DNA from: Neoscytalidium dimidiatum
Taxonomy: Eukaryota > Ascomycota > Dothideomycetes > Botryosphaeriales > Botryosphaeriaceae
Assembly: GCA_037367355.1 (NCBI GenBank)
Contig: CM074698.1
Location: 1,550,001 to 1,614,000 of the forward strand
Reading direction: 5' to 3'
Length of the DNA: 64,000 bases
The notes under the pieces were generated by a model. It did not search any database and was not told the DNA's origin. It saw nothing but the letters and a program-made list of their open reading frames with translations. The translations under genes and the position numbers were made by a program. Positions 1 through 13,096 of the stretch are shown one piece after another. Positions within the stretch are counted from its first letter, which is position 1; the number at the start of each line of letters is the position of its first letter.

Positions 1-501
1 AGCTATCGCACTTGCGTGCTTTCTTCATCAAACAGAAGCTTACTTAAGCGATGAGCACATGAAAAAGGCGTTGGGCTCTGTGTACGGTGTACGAGGGATT
101 GACGACTTAGCTTCAAGACATTCTTTCTTATAATGGTACATACTGTAGGGCTGTCTCTGCTTGCGCCGATTGGTGGTTAAAGAAAAGTTGTGGTTCAAAC
201 GTGAACCTATAAAAGCCATGCTTTTCCTTCAAAGCGCATATCTCAGCCAAGCGGGCTAATGTGGTGTTGATCGAATACCCTCCAAGTTTCCAAAGATATC
301 GACTAGTTCGTGTACAACTGTACTCAAGGTTCGCAGTAGATGACATGCCACATATTTTTTTTTTTGTTCACGATCTGGAAATCGAGAGACTGGAACGGGC
401 TTATTTTTATTGCTCCGAGCAGGACCTTTGTGAGTACTGATTATTTGGAATCCTGGCACCTTTAACGTCGGTATCACCCCTAGGGTACGAAGAGAGTCCC
501 A
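1..501. other. Downstream flank of MED5, no gene seen
   Basis: No convincing coding sequence on either strand; only short reading frames without recognisable motifs. It contains a run of T at about 354-364 and the 3' flank of the minus-strand Mediator gene that ends at 502. Confidence 0.5.
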
Positions 502-3500
502 CTAGAAATTCAAATCATCATCAAACCCCATGAGCCCCGAGAAGACGTCGTCATCGGTAGTGCCAGCGCCGGCGGCATCCAGAATACTGTCCATACCGTT
601 ATCGGCACCAAGACCTAGAGCGTCCAGACCCCCGGTTCCATCAGTACCACCACCCAGACCTGCCGTCACATCCAACGCGCCTTGATCGATACCGGTCGTA
701 GATGTGTTAACGTCCGTTGCACCACCGCTTGTCGCGATGACATCGCCTGCTCCTGAAGCCGAAATGTCGACGTTGACATCGCCCATCTCAATTCCTTGCA
801 TAAGACTGCCATTGAGAGCAGCGGCATCCGCGGCGGCTCCAGCGGTGGGTAGGTGCACGCCTGCAGCTGCGGCCTCCGCGAGCTGCGCTTCCACGCGACG
901 GTGGAGACGGATGGCTGCTTCCGCGAGACCAGGGTCGGTCTGCATCAAGGGAGCTGGGTCGTCCAGCTCATGTTTGAGCATTTCGCGGAGGTTCAGTGAA
1001 CCGTTTCTCGGAGGCATGTGCACGGGGACGTGGGAATTAAGCCAGGAGACGGGTGTGCAGCTGTTAACGTGTAGCGGTGCACAGATCATGTTGATGGCGA
1101 TGTCAAGCGCGACGGCTCCTGCACCAGCTACTGTTTGATTTCTGAGTTCCTCGAGAATGGCCCGGAGAACCTTTTGTGCGCCGACAATCTGCAATGCACT
1201 AAATATTTGTCGATGAGTATACGCTGGTGGGGTGGGGTTGAGATCTGCGGTAGAATTCCAGCTAGTGAGGTGCTGCATCGTGAATTTGATCGCTGAACGA
1301 AATGAGGCCCCTGGGTTGGACATCCAGGGCTCAAGCTCCGCCGAGGAGCTCCACGGTGTTCGCTCGTAGTCGTGGTAAGAACGCAAAGATTCAAGCAACG
1401 GGTTGATATCTGTTCGCGTTGGTTCGCGATGCTGAATGCTCTTTAAGCACCGCTCAAGCCTTCGAGACACCATAGAAACAATCGTGCCGTGCATTGCCTG
1501 CGCCTCTCCTGATATAGAAGCAGGTCGGATAAGTCTTGTGAGTATCTGCATTGTGATATCGAGGTCATGAGCATTCTGTTCCAGAGCATGCGAAGTGATC
1601 CACGTAACCGCGCCGACCAGTGAAGGGAGAAGAAATGTCTCCAGTAAAACTACATTTGTTAGATTCCCAATGTTCATATAGAAGAAGATACAAGTAGAGA
1701 TACTGACATTCCAATCCAGCTTTTACTGTGTCCAAGGGAAGCACATCGGTGGAGCATGCAAAGACCGTTTGGCTGAATATTGTGGGGACGAGCAGATAGA
1801 AATCCTGAGGCTTGCAGCTTGAAAGAAGTTCGTCGCTGATACCCTCTGGATCATATAAGCCACGAAGCCAGCCAGCAAGATACTTGTTCTGGTCCTCAGT
1901 AAGCTCGTCCGTACTGAGGCTCTTGTGGCCCCGCTCCATCAACTGAATGATGAAGGACCCGTCTTCCAAACCCAGTTCAGACGCCTTCAGGTCATGCCGA
2001 TGTATGAAAGCTTGGACAAGCAACAGAACCGAGCCAAATTCATCATAGACTGGCTGATATTCGCCTTCGAACAGTCAGCATCCTCTCCTAATATACGACA
2101 AAGTTCTTACTCTGATCTTCATCGTTCTTCCACGAGTCCAAAAGGTGGCAGAGAGGCTGAAGGATGCTTGCTGGAGAGGTGTACTGAAGCATGACATCCA
2201 ATGACCGTGGCTTCCGAGACAGAGTGTTGCAAACAGTCTTTAGAGACATTGTTTCTCTAGTTGAGCATAGATTGCGGATGATCTGGGAATGGTTAGGTAT
2301 CTTCTACTTTCACCATGACAAAGCCTTCTAACCTCAGTCATCGCTCCTACTATTGCACCAGCATTCCCATCCATTCCCTCAATCTCATTCAGGAGCTCTT
2401 CGACACGTTCGAAGTTCGTCGAACATTGTGTAACCAGATTCTCTTTGATGTACTTCCCTCCTACCGGAACACTACTCATAGGTGTCTCTCCTAAGAGCCG
2501 TTCGATGCTGGACTCAGGAATAAGCTGATGCAATGCGCAAGCTACGAGGAAGTCTTGTCGGACATCGGAAAGCAGGCCATTGACAGGAGCCATGTCAAAA
2601 GTTTGTGAGAACGAAGGGAAAGCATTGCGGTCAATGTGATTCAGCGCCTGCGTAATACAGAGCTCAGGGGTTGTTGTGGGAAACATGGAACCAGCCAATA
2701 TGGCGACGAGTGTGGGAACTTTGTTCACAAGGAATGAACGAAAGTTGAATATCGTTTCGTTCGATTCGCTGCGATAGCTTGCATTTGCAGCAAGAACATC
2801 GAACGAAGTAGTTATCAAGTCCACAGCCATGGATTGGAAATCAACCTGGCACAGTAAGCTTTGCTCCTGTGGATATTTTGCGGCAACATACCTTGTAGCG
2901 AGCATGCAGATAATTCAAAATCATGTTATCGTCGGTCAGAGGACGGGCAATAAGCTGCAATTGTCAGCCACTTAAGTAATGACGAAAACTGTACACACTC
3001 ACCAACGAGTTCATGAAAACATAGAGTCCGGCACGAGTGTTGACGATAGGGAGGTCCATCACAGTCTCGAGCTGAAGAACCGAAACGTCTAGACCATGAC
3101 TTCCAGGCCCATCATGCATTCCATTACTGGTATTTACTGTCGTAAGAGAATATTGTTTCTGAAGCATTCCAAGTCTATCTCCCCATTGGAGGGAAGTCTG
3201 GCTTAGATGGGGAACGAAGAAGGTGAGGGACTCAGATAACGACTTGCGCATCCCCTTAGGCAGCGCTGCCTCAATCACACCAGCAACTTTTGGATGCTCC
3301 ATAGCAGCGATGATGAGCATACCCAAGCCGACCAGTGTCTGGGTGCGATGTGCCTGACTGCCATCCGCGAGCGAGTGCATGACCGACTCGGCCGTCTGAG
3401 AAGAATTGAGAGCATTCATCCATTGCGACAATATTGCCAAGGTCTTTTGCACTTCAACAACAGTCTTGGGTCTTTCATTCGTGACGAAGGCCTTAGAAAG

Positions 3501-3857
3501 TCTAGCGAAAACCAATTCTTCCAGCTCTGGAGTAATGTGCCATTGTTGGCGTTGCTGTTTCTTGGGTGAACTGTGGGAGTGCTCGGCTCCTGCTGTATAA
3601 TCCCGAGAATAGCGGAAGAGTGCGTGGAGGACCTCGGGAGGATTCAAGAAATCCAGGACCAAAAGGCGCTCAAGGTAGACCGGGATTAGAGGGTCCAGGC
3701 AGGCCGTTGCCCTGGACCTAGGTCGCAGTAGAGCCTCCGCAAGCTGAGATTCATCACGAGGGATCCTCTTACTCAGCTGGATCGCAAGCTTCTCAAGCTT
3801 ATCCGCACTGAGCCTGTTCTGGAGACATCGGTCGACAAAATGCGTCCACGTGGCCAT
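502..3857 (-). CDS. MED5: Mediator complex subunit 5 (Med5/Nut1)
   Basis: Tail-module subunit of the RNA polymerase II Mediator complex, acting in the nucleus to relay activator signals. I read six exons on the minus strand: 3857-3003, 2954-2892, 2845-2333, 2282-2111, 2064-1708 and 1649-502. Together they give 3108 nt, a continuous 1035-codon frame; introns are 46-58 nt with GT..AG ends. The N-terminus (MATWTHFVDRCLQNRL) and the EYQPVYDEFGS segment after the fourth intron are typical of fungal Med5. The C-terminus is a low-complexity Gly/Asp/Thr-rich tail ending in an acidic-hydrophobic GFDDDLNF motif, also usual for this family. Length fits Med5 of filamentous fungi (about 1000 aa). Start chosen as the first Met of the conserved N-terminus. 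The family call rests on recognition, the exon structure on frame continuity. Confidence 0.9.
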
Positions 3858-4363
3858 CTGATGGATCGCTCGATCTTGGAGGTAAGGGCGTCTGGAGATC
3901 CGAGGCGAGCTGAGGGCGAAAGGGTCTGAAAAGTCTCTTCTGACGACGCCGTCACATCACGCTCCTGCCTCCGTCGATGTGTCTCCCAGGAAAACGGCTT
4001 GAGGGGTTGGGCTTCGGTGCGCGTCGGACCCGGCGTAAGAGTGTGAGATGGCGCGTTTGTTTGGTGAAGATGGCCCCAGTGCAGGAGCGCGGCGCGTGAT
4101 TAGTCAGCATAAGATCACGTGGTAGCGGAATCCGCTACTAACATCAATGCAGGATGGAAATTGTAGGTGAGCCAATGCTTTCCAATTATGTATATCGTGC
4201 TAACTAAACATAAGAGCATTATTGGCGTGCGAAATCACGAGCATTGATTAAGTCCCTGGGCGGTCACTGCGTTATCCAACGAGAGCTGTCGCCTGTTAAC
4301 GCCATGCTAATAGTCATCCTGATCGCTGCCGAGTACAAGTGCCAAACGCAAGAAGAAGGCCAA
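3858..4363. other. Intergenic, upstream of MED5
   Basis: Spacer between two minus-strand genes, so it holds the MED5 promoter and the 3' flank of the gene ending at 4364. Short frames run through it but none has motifs or fits an exon of either neighbour. Confidence 0.5.
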
Positions 4364-5095
4364 TCAGTGTTGCTCAATACTTTCGGCCGGGTCATCATCC
4401 ATCGCATCTGGAGCTCTCGGTCCGACCATCCAGTCCTCCATGGCCAGCCACTCGCTCCACGTCTTCTCAGCGGCCTCGATTTCCTCAAGCTGGACATTTT
4501 GCAGCGGCTTCATGAACGGCACCGTTTCATGAGGCGAAATATCGTACTGGTACTTGACCTTGGCCCAGCCGACGCTTTTGGCAGCAAACAGATAGTTGCG
4601 ACGCTCGCACTCCTGGACCGGGCCGACGCCTTTTCTCCAGTCGTCCCCAAAGAAGCCGTGGAGAATGCCGTCCTTGTCGAAACCAGTCACTATCAGGCGC
4701 CGGATGAAGGGCACTAGCGAAACCCAGACGGGAGCGCCAGGCCGCGGGGCATGGGCAGTTGGACCTTGTCTAGACCAGGATGCGGGATATGACCCCGGCC
4801 CGGTCCCCGGCGGAGCAAGCCCCGAGGAGCTGACGACGGGATTTGAAGACCACTGGAAGGGGAGGCAGATGTTGATGAGCGCAGCCACGGCCTGGACAGA
4901 GCCGTCGTGCTGGGCGTGGTCGAGGAAGTACCGCTGGCAGCTCTGGTACGCCGGATGCCACTCGAAGATGTCGAATTGCGGGTCTCCGATCATGGATTGG
5001 CGCGGAGCATCAGCTGACGGTCCGGTGGCGGGGAAGAGCCCGCTGCGGGACGAGGAGGCCTGAGGAAGGCCATTGGAGGGGCCTGGGAACGCCAT
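4364..5095 (-). CDS. Conserved-looking fungal protein of unknown function
   Basis: Single-exon frame of 243 aa on the minus strand, starting with MAFPGPSNGLPQ. The N-terminal ~35 residues are Ser/Pro/Gly-rich and probably disordered. The body from about residue 38 is compact and aromatic-rich: FDIFEWHPAYQSCQRYF, then a short Pro/Gly linker, then PVWVSLVPFIRRLIVTGFD, and then a segment with a Gly-Phe-Phe-Gly-Asp-Asp-Trp core and a WAKVKYQYDISP stretch. The last ~30 residues are acidic. Composition and codon use look like a real protein, and similar proteins are annotated as hypothetical in ascomycetes, but I do not recognise a named domain. No signal peptide or membrane segment is visible, so a soluble cytosolic or nuclear protein is likely. 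Confidence 0.6.
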   Translation of the reverse strand: MAFPGPSNGLPQASSSRSGLFPATGPSADAPRQSMIGDPQFDIFEWHPAYQSCQRYFLDHAQHDGSVQAVAALINICLPFQWSSNPVVSSSGLAPPGTGPGSYPASWSRQGPTAHAPRPGAPVWVSLVPFIRRLIVTGFDKDGILHGFFGDDWRKGVGPVQECERRNYLFAAKSVGWAKVKYQYDISPHETVPFMKPLQNVQLEEIEAAEKTWSEWLAMEDWMVGPRAPDAMDDDPAESIEQH

Positions 5096-6624
5096 GGCAG
5101 AGGGCGGTGGCGGCCACGGTGCGGTGGTGGAGAGGGTTCTGGGCGACTATGGGTGGAGGGGGACAGCAGGCGCAGGCGCAGGCAAAGGCGATGGGCGATG
5201 GTCTGGAGCGGGCTGTTTTCTGATTGGGGAGAAGACAGTGATAGGCAGCGGGACGGGTCGCTTTTGTAGACGAAGAAGGTTAAGGTAAGTGTTAGTATGT
5301 TGTGCCGCGGGCGTGGTCTCGAGAGCGCGCTTTGCTGTATTGCTGGGCGCGGCTAGTGGCCCTGGGCGGCGGGCGTTTATATATTGACGCGCTGGAGAGA
5401 GAGGCTTCGACGGACCCACCGCCTTGCCAGAGCCCTGAGCGCTGCTGGAGGGCAGCAGTATAGCAATCCCGAGCAAGGGTGATATCAACTCGTCGCGCGC
5501 CGCCGTCTACCGTACACCATCTCGCGGAGGCAGAGGCGGCTGGATCCAGGCCGCGGCTCCAATTGGGCTCTGTCGGGGGCCGCGCCACATGTTCCTTGCG
5601 TCAATCCGACCGCCTGGCCGCGCGACGTCCAGGCTTGCACCATGGACCTCCATCAGCGCGCAAGATAGCCCTGCACGCCGCGGACGGCAGCACACGAGAC
5701 GGGGCAGCAGCAGCCTGACCTCGCACGGCAGATGCCCGCAGCAGCGCTGGAGCTGTGCTGAAAATAGTCCGTTGGGGGCCGCTGGCGCCAGCCCTGCGCG
5801 AGGCCAGCATGCAGCCCCATGTCGATGCTGCTGCTGCTACTGGTGCTGCTACCGCCGCCGCCAGGAACAAGGGAACTCCTCCCCAGACGACCCAGACTCC
5901 TGGATGCCAGGTGCCGGAATGTGGCTGCGAGCTCAGACGGAGGCGCCGAACGCCGCCGGCGGACGCGTTCCGTGCGGTGCTGGTGCTGGGCAGGGCGCGA
6001 GGCTAGAGCGCTCCACCTCGACCTCACCTCGCCGTCCACCACCACCACTGCGACGTGCTCATTCCTTTTGCGGTGCGTGCTGCCCATGTGCCGCGCGAGT
6101 CAACAGCCAACGAGGGCATCTGCCACGCGCAGCGCCCGTATATTTGCTGCAGTGGAGCCGAGCCAATACGCAGCATGCCGAATCGCCTCTTCAGCCGCGC
6201 TGAGTCGCCGCGAACGCAGGCCAGTGCCCGCCGCGGCATCCTGGAGACGTGACCCGGCCACCAGGGGACATGGCGGTCCTCACGTCTGCGAGATCTCAGC
6301 CCGCAGCAGCTGAGATGCCCCGAGGAACGCCAGAGCGGTGCCCGCAGCCGCCACGGCTCACGGCACCCCGTCCGGCTCGCGAACCAGCGGGCGTCTTGAG
6401 GTCGTGCGCTCTCTCGCGCTTCCCGCCGAGCTGGGACGCGGCGGGAACCACAGCAGTGCGTCATATCCCGCCAAATGCTTGGCCCGCACGCGCATGTCGT
6501 CTCTCCATCGCTCCCGCAGCGCCCTGTGCCACGACACCAACTTTATTCTGAGCTCTTTCCGCTCCAAGACATCTGCTCGCCAATCTCGCTGATTTGAAAG
6601 CCCACCCTGTGCCGTCCCGCAACC
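5096..6624. other. GC-rich intergenic stretch with overlapping spurious frames
   Basis: Very GC-rich DNA in which up to five frames stay open at once over 5.3-6.5 kb. Translations are Arg/Ala/Pro-rich low complexity with no motifs, the usual artefact of GC-rich DNA. It contains the promoter of the minus-strand gene starting at 5095 and the promoter of the aldo-keto reductase beginning near 6625. Confidence 0.5.
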
Positions 6625-8153
6625 ATGGCCCAGCACGCGTTCTCGCTGACCTCGCGCGTCAAGGCACGCTGCCCCCGCGCCCCAACCGCAAGCCTGCCGC
6701 TCGGCTGACCGCAACCTTCTACCAGCTCGCCAATGGCCTCTCCATGCCGCAGATCCACCTTGGCGTACGCTAAATTTTGCCCAATATTCCAAACAAAGTA
6801 TTGTTGACACATGACTGATCGACTCAGGTCTATCTGACCGACGGGAAGGAATGCGCTCAGGCGGTTCAATGGGCACTCGAGGTATGGACGTGCACTTTCC
6901 TCAGCTGCCCCGCAACTACTCTTCTTTTCGTTTTCGAGCAGACGTGCAGCTTGCCATGCTCTCTGTCCCACGTGAAGCGCTACGGAACTGCTCCAGGGAC
7001 GCCCGGCAATGGCTCATGCTTCCTCTTTCTGCGAGGCATCCAACCGGAGGCCGTGCGAAACGGGCTGCGGGCAGGCGACATCTGGCTGACTCGCCAGCTG
7101 GCTGCTGCCCATACACCGGCCCGAGCAGCCTTCATCCCCATGACCTAGATGCTGACTGGCGCAGACCGGATATCGGGCGTAAGTTGCTCAAAGCCCCTGT
7201 TCCATATTCAGCGTACCAACTACGACCTCGCCAGCGTCGACTCGGCGCAGATGTATCATAATGAGCGTGAGGTCGGGCAGGCCATCAAGCAGTTCCTTGC
7301 AAGTCCCGCCAACACCCAAGGCTTGAAGCGAGAAGATATTCACTTTACCACCAAGCTTGCCTCCAACACATCATATGACGCTACGCGGCGGGCCATTAAG
7401 CAGTCGCTCAAGGCTTGCGACCTAGGTTACATTGACCTCTTTCTTCTGCACAGCCCGTACGGCGGCAAGCAGAAGCGTCTTGAATGCTGGCGGGCCGTTG
7501 AGGATGCGATTGCCGACGGTGAGATCAAGACAGGAGGTGTGAGCAACTACGGCATCAAGCACCTTCAAGAGCTGCTCGATTCCAAGCCTCGCATCCATCC
7601 TGCCGTCAACCAGATCGAGGTGCACCCGTTCAACACGCGCACCGATATCACTACGTTCTGCCAGCAGAATTACATTGTGGTCGAAGCGTATGCGCCGCTC
7701 GCGCGCGCGCTTCGGATGAAGCACCCCACGGTAGTATCTCTGTCGAAGAAGTATTCGTGCACACCGGCTCAGCTGCTCGTTCGTTGGAGCTTGCAACATG
7801 GCTACGTGCCTCTGCCGAAGAGCGTGAAGAAGGAACGCATTGTCGAGAATGCCGATATTGGAAAATTCGAGATTGAGGGCGAGGACATGAAGACGCTCGA
7901 TGGCTTGGACGAATACCTAGTGACGGGTAAGTGCTCCCCGTACCTACTTGGAAAGACTGGTGTGGTAGTGCGGCAGCGGCGAAGTCGGCGCGGTTCCCCA
8001 CGCTCTCTGCCGGGCAATATTCGTGCTCCGCAGCGGGCAGTGGGTGTTGAAACTGGGGAAGGACGCGCAGCGCGGCCGACGCCCACGCCCGGAGCCAGTG
8101 TGTCGCGTAATGCGCTGACGAGTGTAGATTGGGACCCGACCGACTGCGCTTGA
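6625..8153 (+). CDS. Aldo-keto reductase (YDL124W-like), frame broken near start
   Basis: NAD(P)H-dependent carbonyl/aldehyde reductase with a TIM-barrel fold, cytosolic. Exons: 6625-6764, 6828-6881, a 14-nt microexon 7165-7178, 7235-7926 and 8128-8153. The junction reads [15 protein letters not shown] across the microexon, placing the catalytic Asp and Tyr; Lys is in FTTKLAS and His in LLHSPYGG. The last exon adds only DWDPTDCA. The exons sum to 926 nt, one short of a multiple of three. The Met at 6625 has a good context (CAACCATGG), but the frame from it runs into a stop unless one base is added near the CCC at 6629-6631; downstream the frame is intact. Either a one-base homopolymer miscall or a real frameshift. 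The next in-frame Met, at 6744, would give a 268-aa protein lacking the first strand region, against the usual ~310 aa. Confidence 0.8.
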
Positions 8154-9055
8154 ACACGGCGAGCGCCGACATCGCGAGGGGTGCGGGTGGTGTCTTCTTA
8201 AGGTGCAGTGCGGAGGGGTTGATTATTTCCCTTGTGGCGGTAGTTGGCTGGGAAGCAGTGCCGTTACCGGAGGTCCGGGGGGACATTGGCAGGGTCCGCG
8301 GTGGGGTGGACGCCCACGGAGAAGCGAGGCCGGGCTCATTAGTATGACAGCGCAGAAATCCATCCACGCCGCAGAATTTTCAAGCAGCTCGCGTGATGCT
8401 CGGCGCAGGCGCGGGCAGCGACTTGCACCGGCGCTCCAGTGGAGCAGCCCGTCGGCGCAGCGTCCCCGGGCGCACCCTGCCCGCCGCGTCCGGCCCGGAG
8501 CTTTTATGGCGCAGCTGGCTCGCTCTTCGCTCTAGCCTGGCGCGCCTCAACTTGCCCAGCAAACTGTAACGTAACCGCCTATTCCCAGAACCGCCCAGCA
8601 CCGCAGTCACCTTGGCCGATGACGGTCCAAAATGAGAGCCATAAATCAGCACGGCCAATCGCCGTCGCCCTCCTTATCTGAGCCTCCTTCGCCATCCCGA
8701 TGCTCGAATCCGCAGATTGTCCCTCGTCCCGCATCTGATCTCGCGGGTCTGATCGGATTCGTTTCAAGGAAGCTTTCGCCGCCGCCAATGGCAGCTCGTC
8801 CGCCCTGAGCTCGAGTGGCTTGACGGGCCTCTACCCTTCTCTCCCACGCCGTCGCCGCCGCCTGGACGCGACCTGTGACGTCCGGCCGCCGGTCGAGCGA
8901 TGCTTCTCTTTTCGTCCCGAGCCCCAGCTCCGCGTAGCTCATAAATAATCTGCGAGACTCCCTCTGTCTACGCCTCTCGCCCTTCTCCTCTGTCCCTCTC
9001 TGCTGCTTCCTCGCCTGCTCTACTTCTAGCAATTCCAAACTTGAACACCGCCAAA
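8154..9055 (+). promoter_or_regulatory. Intergenic region carrying the GDH promoter
   Basis: Upstream region of the glutamate dehydrogenase gene. Visible elements: a CCAAT box at 8655-8659; a GATA-factor site CTTATCT at 8673-8679 (reverse complement AGATAAG, the HGATAR consensus of AreA-type nitrogen regulators); a TATA-like ATAAATAA at 8941-8948; and a long pyrimidine-rich tract at about 8955-9018 just before the ATG, typical of strongly expressed fungal genes. The site assignments are motif matches only. Confidence 0.45.
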
Positions 9056-10542
<1,487 letters not shown>

Positions 10543-12121
10543 GCTGGTCTTAGAAGGGAAATGAAAGTATTGGAGAGAGCGGGGGGGTTTTTTTTTTTCC
10601 TTATTTTTGCTTCGGGTAGCATATTTTGGGGAAAACCGGAGTTTGTATATACCATGATTCTGGAACGAAATGTACATGTTTAATGATTCTACGTTTACGC
10701 GTTCCGCGTTTCGCGTTCATGCCCTCGTGACCGCGTCCACCCTACCATATCCTGAGTAATTATAATCTGAAGAGCCGAGCTGCATAAGCGCGTCAGACCC
10801 CCACGCGGACGTACGTAAATCTTGTTCCGCAGAAAAAGAAAAGGCCGGCGGTCACAGGCGATAATAAAGACTGCGGTGCCGTGCAACTAAAGAAGCAACG
10901 ATGTTTTCCGCGCTAAAAAGAATTCCTACAAGGATCAGCATCCTAGGTCTTAAGGAGCTACACAGCGATAAGGCTCCCCCTGTAGCTCGGGTTGGATTCC
11001 AGGGCTCGAGATGACGTCGGTGTGCATTCCTCCATAGTCGGGCGATTATGCGACTCCATGGGGAGAGATAAGAACGTGGAAATGACACAGGTCGCAGCGA
11101 TGGATCAGATGGGTGCCACTGGAAAGCTATGGAAGAGTAGTAGCGATGTTCTAGTAGCGATGTTCGAGGAACGCGATCAAGGTGCCAAAACACGTGACTA
11201 TGCTACTCAAATCGGGTTCCGGGTTTCTCCCGGCAGCACTGACCACAAAGAAAATCCGGGCGCGAAAAGTTCGATTTCCTGCTGCTACTGCATACAACTT
11301 CAACAACAACTACACACTCTTGTCGATCAGCCCAACACACTTTCGCAAGGGTGTCCCATGGGTCTCTAGTGCATGCGAATGACAAGCATACAGAGCGACA
11401 TGATGGAGGCAATCCAACAATATCGAGCTAATCTGATTCGCATTCACGCCCTCCCAGCATTTCCAGGACTCATTGAAACACTCCATCGTGAAAACGTGCA
11501 TCAGTCGTAGGTACGGCGCTTTCGAAGACTCGGCGATCTCGACTTCCTACGGTCACGAGTTCAAAAAGAACGCCAATAGCAAAGTCAGAGAGCCTGCCTC
11601 CAACGGGGGCTCTCTTCTCACTTCGTGTTGCAGTTTCCGAACCCTCTCGGGTGAGGAGGATGTTGCGTCAATCTGATGAGAGACATAGTTTGAATACGAG
11701 AACAGTGTGGTTGTCGATGACTTGCCAAGTATTGCGGACAGCCATTGCAGAAAGATTGAGGCTTTCCTTTTTCTGGCTCCGTAATAGGCCTACGTGGTTC
11801 CAGAGACATTTATGCCTAGCGAGATCTGTATCGAAGCCCTAGTCAGGGACATATATGTGATTCGTAGCTGTCCGAAGCCCCTAGAGACGACTGCATCTCT
11901 CAGAGATGTGGGTTCATTCGCATACCCTTCTCTCAATCGAAGGCAAGTTGACGGCTTTCCGGTTGATTTACCTAAAAGTCTTCATCTAATATTTCCACAG
12001 CAGAGCTGGTCATCACTTCCCAAACACATGTCCAGCAGCTTCCCACGTAGATGCATTCGACATTTCTTGCGTGTGGCACATATTTAAGGCGTCGTCGGCT
12101 TGGTCATTGTGCAGGGGATTT
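10543..12121. other. Intergenic, no gene supported
   Basis: 3' flanks of the convergent GDH (+) and GET1 (-) genes plus about 1.4 kb without a convincing coding sequence. All frames are short (under 130 codons), motif-free and interrupted on both strands. Confidence 0.5.
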
Positions 12122-12888
12122 CTATAACTCCTTCTCTCCGCTCGCAGAGACTGGCTGCTCTTTCCTCTGCTCTCTATCCGCCGTCTTCCCAGCTACCAGA
12201 GAATATAATGCGACTAGCGCCTCACTCACTAGCGAGATGACACTTGCACAAGCGATGCCCCAAACCTGAATACTTATACTGCCGGTCGGCGCCCTGGGAA
12301 AAGCCAAGATCCACTCGACGTAACCAGGAACCCAGCCTTGAGGTATCCAGAAGAGCGGCTGCTTCGCGTACCAGAACTGCAGGAAGAAACGCACACCAGT
12401 GGTGAGGATCCAACGAATGGAGACAACGGTCGTGTCGAACGAGGTGCGAGAGGAGCGGATGGCAGAGTCTAGGAGAGCGCAAGGATGGAACAGTCAGCCT
12501 CGAAATGACAATGCAAAAGGGTTGGCGCAAGGTGTAATTACCGCTCTTCTGGAACTCAGCGTAGACCTTGTCGTGAGCGCGGCGCAGCTTTGCCCATTTG
12601 GCGAAGTCGTCCTGAGCGCTCACGCTATTCATTTCCTTCTTCAATCGTAGTACCTCACGCTTGAGCTTGACTTGCTCATGCGCGGCTTTACTAGTCGGCG
12701 TCGGGAGTTTGTTATATAGTATCCATAGCTATAACGTGATATTCTTGTCAGTCTCACCGAGCTCGTAGCTTTTGCAGCCGCATGCGGCGAATAGGACTTG
12801 CCAGCTCGTTGACAGTGGCCGCGGGGACAGAGTTGACTATGTGTGTGACGAGGGTGATGATGAAGACGACCAGCAGGAGAGACGCCAT
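12122..12888 (-). CDS. GET1: GET complex subunit Get1 (WRB-like)
   Basis: ER membrane receptor subunit that, with Get2, accepts tail-anchored proteins from Get3. Exons on the minus strand: 12888-12802, 12728-12542 and 12468-12122; 621 nt, 206 aa, as expected for Get1. The first exon encodes an N-terminal hydrophobic segment ([18 protein letters not shown]). Splicing yields [16 protein letters not shown] followed by the charged coiled-coil [14 protein letters not shown] and [19 protein letters not shown], the cytosolic Get3-binding helix pair diagnostic for Get1. The last exon carries two further membrane segments separated by a [13 protein letters not shown] loop. The first intron (12801-12729) starts with GCAAGT and ends TATAG, a GC-AG intron; only this choice restores the NELLW..LYNKLP motif. 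It is divergent from the gene starting at 13,097, with 208 bp between start codons. Confidence 0.9.
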
Positions 12889-13096
12889 GGCAGTGGTCGG
12901 AGGCGGTGGTGTTGGCACTGCGACAGGCAGACGAGATGCGGGCGCATATGAATACCTGGTGTTTGGCTTTGGACCGATGATCCGTGCCCGCGTCGCCCGA
13001 ACCCTCTGACATCAGCCTTCGCGGGAATAACGCCTTTCGCGGACCCGCGAGACACAGCATCCTTCACCACCATACCTCTCTCTCCCGGCCTCTCCA

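Noticed and set aside
5589..6464. Cluster of 140-200 codon frames on both strands
   Set aside because: Overlapping GC-driven frames without motifs; lies in the promoter region of the first aldo-keto reductase.
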